Assembly (NCBI RefSeq): GCF_037013735.1
Contig: NZ_CP135136.1
Location: forward strand, 186,001-250,000
Source: Candidatus Legionella polyplacis
Lineage (GTDB): Bacteria; Pseudomonadota; Gammaproteobacteria; Legionellales; Legionellaceae
Reading direction: 5' to 3'
DNA: 64,000 nt
The notes below the pieces were generated by a model. It searched no databases, was not told where the DNA came from, and saw only the letters and a program-made list of their open reading frames with translations. Positions within the stretch are counted from its first letter, which is position 1. Each line of letters opens with the position of its first letter. The position numbers and the translations under genes were made by a program. Positions 57,362 to 64,000 of this stretch are shown here, in pieces.

Positions 57362-59206
57362 TTAACAATTAAGATCAACATTCTTAGAATTAACAGTAGA
57401 ATCCATACTATTAATAGACATAATTTTCTTAATTTGCTCTAAATTAATTGTCTCATATCTAATTAATTGATCAGCCATTAAATGTAATTTATCCATATTA
57501 GATATAAGCATATCTTTAGCAACATTATATGCACAAGAAACAATCTTATCTATTTCATCGTCAATTTTTTTTGCTGTACTATCAGATATTTCTTTCCGTT
57601 GATTATTAACAGTCTTTCCTAAAAATATCTCTCCATGCTCTTCCCCATAGGTTAAAGGTCCAAGATTAGACAACCCCCATATAGTAACCATCTTACGAGC
57701 AATAGAAGTAGCTCTAGCTATATCATTAGCCGCTCCAGTAGTAATGCTTTCTAAACCAAAAACTAATTCTTCCGCTATTCGACCACCAAATAAACTAGAT
57801 AATTGACTTTCCAAACGCCTTTTACTAAAATTAAAATGATCCTTTTCAGGTAAAAACATAGTAACCCCTAATGCCATACCTCTAGGTATAATTGTAACTT
57901 TATAAACTGGATCATGCTCAGGAACTAATAAACCCACTATTGCATGACCAGCCTCATGATATGCTGTAAGTCTTTTATCTTTTTCACTCATAATCATAGA
58001 CTTTCTCTCAGAACCCATAATAATCTTATCTTTAGCTTTTTCTAATTCAAATAAACTCACTACAGATTTATTAAATCTAGCAGCAAATAATGCTGCTTCA
58101 TTAACTAAATTAGCTAAATCTGCTCCAGAAAATCCAGGTGTACCACGAGCAATAGATTCTATATCTATCTCTTCATCTAAGGATATCTTTTTTAAATGCA
58201 CTTTTAAAATTTCTTCACGACCACGAATATCAGGTAATGGAACAACAACTTGCCTATCAAATCTTCCAGGTCGCAACAATGCAGGATCAAGAACATCCGG
58301 TCTATTAGTAGCAGAAATCACAATAACTCCATCATTTCCATCAAATCCATCCATTTCAACCAATAATTGGTTCAACGTCTGCTCACGCTCATCATGTCCA
58401 CCTCCTAATCCAGATCCTCTATGCCTTCCAACCGCATCAATTTCATCAATAAAAATAATACAAGGAGAATGTTTTTTCGCTTGATCAAACATATCACGAA
58501 CACGTGATGCACCAACACCAACAAACATTTCTACAAAATCTGAACCAGAAATTGTAAAAAATGGAACCTTAGCTTCTCCTGCTACCGCTTTAGCCAATAA
58601 AGTTTTTCCAGTACCAGGAGATCCAACTAATAAAATTCCCTTAGGTATACGACCTCCCAAACGTTGAAATTTAGACGGATCCTTAAGAAAATCAACTAGC
58701 TCCTTCACTTCCTCTTTAGCTTCATCTATACCAACAACATCAGCAAAAGTAATTTTCACCTGATCTTCCCCTAATAGCTTAGCTCTAGATCGACCAAAAG
58801 ACATAGCTCCTCTTCCTCCGCCCTGCATCTGTTTCATAAAAAAAATCCATACACCTATCAATAACAACATAGGGAACCAATTAACAAATAAGTGTAACAA
58901 AAAACTTTCCTGTTGTTTTCCTTGGCCACTAACATCAACTTTATTTTTTAATAACTGACCTAATAATGCATCATCTTGCATGGGTATATAAGTAATAAAT
59001 TGATGATTATCTTTCATTTGTCCCTTTACTAATTTATTATCTTCAATCGTAACAGAGTTAACCATACCATGATCAACATTATTTAAAAATTGACTATAAG
59101 AAATTCTCAATATAGATGTGTGACGATACCCAAAATTACTAAAAACGGTAATTAAAATAATTACTATTACTAACCACAAAAACAAATTTTTTATCATATC
59201 ATTCAA
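57362..59206 (-). CDS. ftsH: ATP-dependent zinc metalloprotease FtsH
   Basis: FtsH is a membrane-anchored hexameric AAA+ protease that degrades misfolded membrane proteins and some regulators. The 614-residue protein has two N-terminal membrane segments (about residues 7-24 and 105-124), Walker [10 protein letters not shown] near residue 193, Walker [10 protein letters not shown] near residue 250, the second region of homology [19 protein letters not shown] near residue 302, and the zinc site HEAGH near residue 419. A start at Met4 is also possible. It follows rlmE by 125 bp. Confidence 0.98.
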   Translation of the reverse strand: MNDMIKNLFLWLVIVIILITVFSNFGYRHTSILRISYSQFLNNVDHGMVNSVTIEDNKLVKGQMKDNHQFITYIPMQDDALLGQLLKNKVDVSGQGKQQESFLLHLFVNWFPMLLLIGVWIFFMKQMQGGGRGAMSFGRSRAKLLGEDQVKITFADVVGIDEAKEEVKELVDFLKDPSKFQRLGGRIPKGILLVGSPGTGKTLLAKAVAGEAKVPFFTISGSDFVEMFVGVGASRVRDMFDQAKKHSPCIIFIDEIDAVGRHRGSGLGGGHDEREQTLNQLLVEMDGFDGNDGVIVISATNRPDVLDPALLRPGRFDRQVVVPLPDIRGREEILKVHLKKISLDEEIDIESIARGTPGFSGADLANLVNEAALFAARFNKSVVSLFELEKAKDKIIMGSERKSMIMSEKDKRLTAYHEAGHAIVGLLVPEHDPVYKVTIIPRGMALGVTMFLPEKDHFNFSKRRLESQLSSLFGGRIAEELVFGLESITTGAANDIARATSIARKMVTIWGLSNLGPLTYGEEHGEIFLGKTVNNQRKEISDSTAKKIDDEIDKIVSCAYNVAKDMLISNMDKLHLMADQLIRYETINLEQIKKIMSINSMDSTVNSKNVDLNC

Positions 59207-59331
59207 ATAACTACTCCGAAAAATTATATTCGTGTAAAATAAAATAATATCCTATATTATACAAATCTTTTATTTTACAAAAAAACATCAAATAAAATTT
59301 ATTACTTAAAACAAAAAATTTATTTTAAATT

Positions 59332-59970
59332 CTAAAACATTTTATTACACCCAACAAAATATTTAGCCAATAAATAAGCTTCTCTTGAAAAAGATCGAGA
59401 GGCCAACGGTTTATAAATTTTAACCTCCCTAAAATAAAAACGTACTTTATTAATAAAATCATTCAATCCATATCCATAAAAAACCTTTACTAACATTACT
59501 CCATTAAATTTCAACACCTTAACACTAAATCTTAATACCAACTCATCTAATTCCAATAATCTTGGTATATCTATTTCAGGAAAACCACTCATACTATAAG
59601 CCATATCCGATAAAACTAATTCTATTTTTTTATCTCTTAATAAACTAAACAATTTATCTAACACAGAATTATCACAAAAATCTCCATGAATAAAAGAAAC
59701 ACCAAAAATATCTTTCATAGAAACCTTATCTAGAGCATAAACTTTTACATTTCTTCCCAATTTTCTTAAAATATATTGTATCCAACTTCCTGGAGAAGAT
59801 CCTAAATTAATAATATTAATACCAAATCTTAATAAATTTTCTTTTTCATCTATTTCTTTTAGTTTATAAATTGCTCTGCTTCTATAACCTTCAAATTTAG
59901 CTCTTTTCGAAAATGGATCACGAAAATAAAAATTATGAACCCAATGATTTTTCTTTTTAGAACAAGGCAT
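59332..59970 (-). CDS. rlmE: 23S rRNA 2'-O-methyltransferase RlmE (FtsJ)
   Basis: RlmE methylates the 2'-OH of U2552 in 23S rRNA, a late step of 50S assembly. The 212-residue protein has the family's catalytic residues in order: lysine in SRAIYKLKEID near residue 34, the SAM-binding INLGSSPGSWIQY near residue 54, aspartate in LVLSDMAYSMSG near residue 119, lysine in VMLVKVFYG near residue 160, and glutamate in SFSREAYLLA near residue 195. Length is normal. It precedes ftsH as in most gammaproteobacteria. Confidence 0.96.
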   Translation of the reverse strand: MPCSKKKNHWVHNFYFRDPFSKRAKFEGYRSRAIYKLKEIDEKENLLRFGINIINLGSSPGSWIQYILRKLGRNVKVYALDKVSMKDIFGVSFIHGDFCDNSVLDKLFSLLRDKKIELVLSDMAYSMSGFPEIDIPRLLELDELVLRFSVKVLKFNGVMLVKVFYGYGLNDFINKVRFYFREVKIYKPLASRSFSREAYLLAKYFVGCNKMF

Positions 59971-60328
59971 AATATATAGTTATTAATATTATTAATTAGT
60001 AATTATATACTATTTTTTTATTTTTCTATAAAAAAAAATATATTTTATTATTCTTTTTAAAATAAAAAATATTTTAATAATGTATCACTAAACTTTTATT
60101 TAAAATAAAATATTACCCAATATTATTCATAACAATCAACTTACTTTATTTTTATCAATAAAACATAACACTTAACATTTTGAAACTAATAAATATTTAC
60201 TAATATAAAACATATTTATAAAAACAAAAACTAATATCTATTTATTACATTCTTATTAAAATACAAATATATTTATACATAATTAAAAAACCAAAAATCA
60301 AATAACAAAATTACATGATATTGTAACC
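59971..60328. other. Divergent spacer of about 360 bp, rlmE/pgsA
   Basis: The spacer is almost pure A/T with no open frame of useful length, RNA gene or clear hairpin. It must hold the promoters of rlmE and pgsA, but I cannot distinguish them from the background. Confidence 0.5.
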
Positions 60329-60889
60329 ATGAAAATAAAATTGCAATATATTCCAAATTTATTAACTTTTTCTAGATTAATACTTATTATTCCTATTTTA
60401 ATATGTATATATAAAAAACAATATTCTCTAACATTTTACCTATTTTTAACAGCAGGATTAACAGATACTTTAGATGGATTGATAGCAAGAAATTTTAACT
60501 GGCAAAGTTCTTACGGAGCCTCCCTGGATCCATTAGCAGACAAATTTTTAATTACATTCAGTTTTATAGCACTTGCATTAATAAAGGTTTTACCATGGTG
60601 GCTCATTATTTTAACTATACTAAAAGATATGACAATATTATTAGGAATAATAATATGGTTTTATATTATACCAAATAAATTAATACTCAAATCTATAATT
60701 ATCAGTAAAATAAATACAACATTGCAATTATTACTAACAATCTTCTGTTTATTTAATCTCGCATTTCACACAATTCTTAACTGTTCTATAAATATAATAA
60801 TCTTATTGACAGCTATTACAACAACTATTAGTAATATAACTTATATATGGATATGGGTTTTAAATATTTATCAAATAATATTAAAATAA
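60329..60889 (+). CDS. pgsA: CDP-diacylglycerol--glycerol-3-phosphate 3-phosphatidyltransferase
   Basis: PgsA makes phosphatidylglycerol phosphate from CDP-diacylglycerol and glycerol 3-phosphate at the membrane. The 186-residue protein starts with IPNLLTFSRLILIIPI and has about five membrane segments. The CDP-alcohol phosphotransferase motif is complete from residue 46: D-x2-DG-x2-AR-x8-G-x3-D-x3-D, beginning DTLDGLIAR and ending GASLDPLADK. Length is normal. It fits with plsY and plsC in the same lipid pathway. Confidence 0.95.
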   Translation: MKIKLQYIPNLLTFSRLILIIPILICIYKKQYSLTFYLFLTAGLTDTLDGLIARNFNWQSSYGASLDPLADKFLITFSFIALALIKVLPWWLIILTILKDMTILLGIIIWFYIIPNKLILKSIIISKINTTLQLLLTIFCLFNLAFHTILNCSINIIILLTAITTTISNITYIWIWVLNIYQIILK

Positions 60890-61168
60890 AACTAACTCAT
60901 AACTAATAAAAATAAACAAATTTTATCAAATTAAAAATAAAAAATTCTTTAAAAGAACAATAAATATGAACTACTTTCATATAATGAATAATATATATTT
61001 ATCATCAAAATAAACATTAAATATTATTAAATTATTTAATTACTTAAAATAAAATAAATACCAATATTTATACTAAATACAAAAAAATATTTATTATACA
61101 AACAATTTTTACTAAAATAGTAATTAATTACTTAAAATATAAAAAAATAACCATTTTTAATAAAACAT

Positions 61169-61786
61169 ATGAGAGAAAAACCAATTATCATTGGAATTTC
61201 CGGGCCATCAGCATCAGGAAAAAGTTTACTTGCAAATACAATAGTAACAGAACTAGGTTCAGAACAAGTAGTAGTTATATCAGAAGATTCTTATTATAAA
61301 GATAATAAACACTTACCATTTTCAGAAAGAGAAAAAATTAATTATGACCATCCAGATGCATTCGATCATGCCTTTCTATATAAACATTTAAAAAACTTAA
61401 GAAAAGGTAAATCAATAAATATACCTATTTACTCTCACTCTAAACACATACGACTATCAAAAACCAGACGTATAGGAAATCATACAATAGTAGTATTAGA
61501 AGGAATACTATTATTAAGCGATCAAAACTTAAGAAAAATTATGGATATAAGAATATTTATGTCTACACCATTAGATATATGCTTAATAAGAAGATTAAAA
61601 CGAGACGTTATAGAACGTTGCAGATCGTTTAAATCTGTAATTAATCAATATGAAACTATGGTTAGACCAATGTACCTTCAATTTATTGAACCATCAAGTA
61701 AATATGCAGATATCATCGTACCAAAAGGAGGAGAAAATAGAATTGCTATAGACATGATACAAGCAAAAATGCGAGAATTACTTTAA
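61169..61786 (+). CDS. udk: Uridine kinase
   Basis: Udk phosphorylates uridine and cytidine, salvaging pyrimidine nucleosides, which may come from the host. The 205-residue protein has the P-loop GISGPSASGKSLLA near residue 9, EDSYYKDNKHLPFSER near residue 39, the nucleoside-binding YDHPDAFDH near residue 60, PIYSHSKHIR near residue 88, and a VVLEGILLL segment near residue 110. Length is normal. It lies 57 bp upstream of fabI on the same strand. Confidence 0.95.
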   Translation: MREKPIIIGISGPSASGKSLLANTIVTELGSEQVVVISEDSYYKDNKHLPFSEREKINYDHPDAFDHAFLYKHLKNLRKGKSINIPIYSHSKHIRLSKTRRIGNHTIVVLEGILLLSDQNLRKIMDIRIFMSTPLDICLIRRLKRDVIERCRSFKSVINQYETMVRPMYLQFIEPSSKYADIIVPKGGENRIAIDMIQAKMRELL

Positions 61787-61843
61787 TAACAATACAATAA
61801 TTGTTATTATATTTATTAACAAAATAAAATTAAAAAATTAAAT

Positions 61844-62629
61844 ATGAGCTTATTGAAAGGAAAAAAAATATTAATTATGGGTTTGATAAATAAGTATTCT
61901 ATTGCATATGGAATAGCACAATCCTGTTTTGAATATGGAGCAGAATTAGCTTTTACATTTCAAAATGAAAAAATAAAAAATCGTTTACAAAAAATATCTT
62001 CTGATTTTAATTCCTCATTCATTCTACCTTGTGACGTAACACAAGATAAAGAAATATATCTAACTTTTGACAAAATAAAAAAAAAATGGGGAACATTAAA
62101 CGGATTAATACATTCTATTGCCTTTACTCCAACAAATCAAATAAAAGGAGGAAATTTTATTAAAAATATAAACAAAAAAGATTATTTAATATCCCAAGAA
62201 ATAAGTACTTATAGTCTTATAGAAATATCTAAAAATGCATTTCCGTTAATGAAAAACTCCAACGGGTCTATAGTAACTCTAAGTTACTATGGTGCTGAAA
62301 AAGTAATACCTAATTATAATACAATGGGAATTACAAAATCTAGTTTAGAATCTTCTGTTCGTTATTTGTCATTTAATTTAGGAAAAATGAACATACGTGT
62401 TAATGCAATTTCTCCCGGTCCAATAAAAACTATATCTTCATCAAGAATAAAAGATTTCAATAAAATTAAAACAATTTATAAAAATTCTACACCACTACAA
62501 CGCAATGTATCTATAAAAGAAATAGGGCAAGTTGCAGTATTTTTATGTTCAGATTTATCATCAGGAATTACCGGAGAAATTGTACATGTAGATGCCGGTT
62601 ATCATGTAATGGGGATAACAAGATATTAA
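61844..62629 (+). CDS. fabI: Enoyl-[acyl-carrier-protein] reductase (NADH)
   Basis: FabI performs the last reduction of each fatty acid elongation cycle. The 261-residue short-chain dehydrogenase-like protein starts LLKGKKILIMGLINKYSIAYG in two parts, which is the FabI form of the NADH-binding motif. It has LIHSIAFTP near residue 87 and the catalytic Tyr-x6-Lys as YNTMGITK near residue 157. The C-terminal SSGITGEIVHVDAGYHVMG is typical. In this genome it would also serve the BioC/BioH route to pimeloyl-ACP. Length is normal. Confidence 0.96.
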   Translation: MSLLKGKKILIMGLINKYSIAYGIAQSCFEYGAELAFTFQNEKIKNRLQKISSDFNSSFILPCDVTQDKEIYLTFDKIKKKWGTLNGLIHSIAFTPTNQIKGGNFIKNINKKDYLISQEISTYSLIEISKNAFPLMKNSNGSIVTLSYYGAEKVIPNYNTMGITKSSLESSVRYLSFNLGKMNIRVNAISPGPIKTISSSRIKDFNKIKTIYKNSTPLQRNVSIKEIGQVAVFLCSDLSSGITGEIVHVDAGYHVMGITRY

Positions 62630-62819
62630 ATTTTTTATAAAAAGACTTTAATAACACACAACATAACAATATATTCTTTTTCGTAATTACTATAAAAACA
62701 TAAATAAAAAATTTTTATTATAAAATCGTATACATTCAAATAAATAAAAAGAATTATTTTTAATAATAAAAATACCGACTATAAAATAAATCTGTAATAA
62801 ATTCTACTATATCAAAAAA

Positions 62820-62892
62820 CGGAGTGAACGGGACTCGAACCCGCGACCCCCGGCGTGACAGGCCGGTATTCTACCAACTGAACTACCACTCC
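62820..62892 (-). tRNA. tRNA-Asp (anticodon GTC)
   Basis: A complete cloverleaf is seen with an acceptor stem GGAGTGG/TCACTCC, a D arm GTTC...GAAT, an anticodon stem CCGGC/GCCGG with loop CTGTCAC giving GTC, and T arm CGGGTTCGAGTCCCG. The discriminator is G, as required for aspartate. No CCA is encoded. It lies 58 bp downstream of tRNA-Val on the same strand. Confidence 0.97.
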
Positions 62893-62950
62893 ACAATTTT
62901 TTTAATTAATAAATACTTAAAAAAAAATATAAAAATACGAAATAAAATCC

Positions 62951-63024
62951 TAGGTACTGCAGGAATTGAACCTGCGACCCTCGCCTTGTAAGGACGATGC
63001 TCTCCCAAACTGAGCTAAGTACCC
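62951..63024 (-). tRNA. tRNA-Val (anticodon TAC)
   Basis: The cloverleaf has an acceptor stem GGGTACT/AGTACCT with a terminal G-T pair, D arm GCTC...GAGC, anticodon stem TCGTC/GGCGA with loop CTTACAA giving TAC, and T arm GCAGGTTCAATTCCTGC. The discriminator is A. No CCA is encoded. The order lon-hupB-tRNA-Val-tRNA-Asp is likely ancestral. Confidence 0.96.
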
Positions 63025-63121
63025 AATAATGATCTTATTCATAAAATACTTATTCAATAAAAAACCAAAACATTAATCTTTTTAATTTAATTAAAAATAT
63101 AACAATCAAAAAAATAAATTC

Positions 63122-63391
63122 CTATAAAAAATTTTTCAATTTCTTTCCAGCTCTAAACTTTATAATTTTTGAAGCTTTAATATGAATCATTTTACCATTT
63201 TGTGGATTTCTACCCATACGTTCAGAACGTAAAACCGTATAAAAAGAACCAAATCCAGGTAATACAACAGTATCTCCATGTTTTAAAGTATTGACAATAG
63301 ATGATATTAAAGAATCAATAATACAATTTACACTAGTTTTAGTAATACCAGAATTTTTTGAAATTACTTTAACTAATTCACTTTTATTCAT
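63122..63391 (-). CDS. hupB: DNA-binding protein HU-beta
   Basis: HU is a small histone-like dimer that bends and compacts DNA. The 89-residue protein starts MNKSELVKVISKNSGITKT and carries the family signature GFGSFYTVLRSERMGRNPQNG in parts near residues 47-67, including the arm arginines and the RNPQ proline turn that intercalates into DNA. Its placement 116 bp after lon identifies it as the HupB type rather than HupA or IHF. Length is normal. Confidence 0.95.
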   Translation of the reverse strand: MNKSELVKVISKNSGITKTSVNCIIDSLISSIVNTLKHGDTVVLPGFGSFYTVLRSERMGRNPQNGKMIHIKASKIIKFRAGKKLKNFL

Positions 63392-63507
63392 CTTATCTCA
63401 TCTCTTTTTTTTTAATATTAAAAAATCTTGATTTAACCAAATTTATTACATAGAGTCAAGTATTTACTCGTAAAAATCTAATAAAATAAAAAACCTACTA
63501 TTTTTTT

Positions 63508-64000
63508 TCAAATTTTTTTAATCAAAGAAAAACGAAATACTTCTTCTATATCTTTCACAGTATGTATATTAATTTTTTTTAAAACATTACTAGGAACATC
63601 TTCTAAATCCTTGTAATTTTCTTCTGGAATAAGGACATCTTTAATATTAAAACGACAAGCCGCTAATAACTTTTCTTTCAAACCTCCTATAGGAAGTATC
63701 TTTCCCAATAAAGTAATCTCACCAGTCATAGCTATATCATAACGCACAGGAATTTTCGTTACAACAGAAATCAAAGCCACACAAACACCTATTCCAGCAC
63801 TTGGACCATCTTTTGGTATAGCACCCTCTGGTATATGAATATGAAAATCATTTTCATCATAAAAATCCCTTTCTAACTTCAAAAAGTTAGCATAACTCCT
63901 AACTACAGTCATAGCTGCATAAATAGATTCTTGCATAACTTTACCTAGCTGACCTGTACGAATAATTTTTCCTTTACCAGGAACCATTAATGCTTCTATT
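63508..64000 (-). CDS. lon: ATP-dependent protease Lon (5' part outside window)
   Basis: Only the C-terminal proteolytic domain is in the window, about 164 codons of an expected 780 or more. The catalytic serine lies in PKDGPSAG and the catalytic lysine in [28 protein letters not shown] and HVPEGA-type ([11 protein letters not shown]) segments also match. The frame is open to the window edge; the internal ATG at 63987 is not the start. The gene is followed by hupB, the conserved lon-hupB order. Confidence 0.96.
   Translation of the reverse strand, partial: IEALMVPGKGKIIRTGQLGKVMQESIYAAMTVVRSYANFLKLERDFYDENDFHIHIPEGAIPKDGPSAGIGVCVALISVVTKIPVRYDIAMTGEITLLGKILPIGGLKEKLLAACRFNIKDVLIPEENYKDLEDVPSNVLKKINIHTVKDIEEVFRFSLIKKI

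Overview
The window is a very AT-rich, gene-dense but regulator-poor stretch of a reduced gammaproteobacterial genome. There are no insertion sequences, phage genes, CRISPR arrays or rRNA genes. Several traits point to a host-restricted member of the Legionellales: the gene order tpiA-secG-tRNA-Leu-nuoA..N-tRNA-fMet-nusA-infB-rbfA-truB-rpsO-pnp, a type 2 isopentenyl-diphosphate isomerase with a GHMP kinase (mevalonate route), a membrane fatty acid desaturase, and a complete biotin cassette. The closest match I know of is the louse symbiont Candidatus Legionella polyplacis or a relative. That identification is an inference from gene content, not from a database search.

Layout. 1-4418 (minus): mraY (cut by the window edge), murF, plsY and a desaturase. 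4699-6822 (plus): an acyltransferase, tRNA-Gln and prs. 7013-32423 (minus): one long run holding pnp, rpsO, truB, rbfA, infB, nusA, tRNA-fMet, all thirteen separate complex I genes (nuoA-N), tRNA-Leu, secG and tpiA. 32694-35657: smpB (plus), then a small Trm112-like protein, tsaB, fdxA and dapA (minus). 35999-38614 (plus): fni, a mevalonate-pathway GHMP kinase, tRNA-Lys and tRNA-Arg. 38683-44115: the biotin genes, with bioF-H-C-D-A on minus and bioB divergent on plus. 44365-48703: gcvT (minus), gcvPB and fumC (plus). 48784-56186: dnaB (minus), then nadE, rpe, acnA and tRNA-Thr (plus). 56333-59970 (minus): folP, ftsH and rlmE. 60329-62629 (plus): pgsA, udk and fabI. 62820-64000 (minus): tRNA-Asp, tRNA-Val, hupB and lon (cut by the window edge).

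Function. The genes keep aerobic energy metabolism (full NADH dehydrogenase, aconitase, fumarase), NAD synthesis, parts of cell wall and phospholipid synthesis, core translation and ribosome maturation, and a complete route from a pimeloyl precursor to biotin. Biotin synthesis fits a B-vitamin provisioning role in a blood-feeding host. The five bio genes on minus overlap end to end, whereas most genes elsewhere are separated by eroded spacers.

The most unusual details are these. nuoB and gcvT seem to start at AUU codons, each preceded by a GAGGU ribosome binding site. The nusA-infB spacer can form mutually exclusive RNA hairpins. A gene-sized empty gap lies where rimP is expected. Seven of eight tRNA genes lack an encoded CCA end. 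I did not find a convincing wholly new system.
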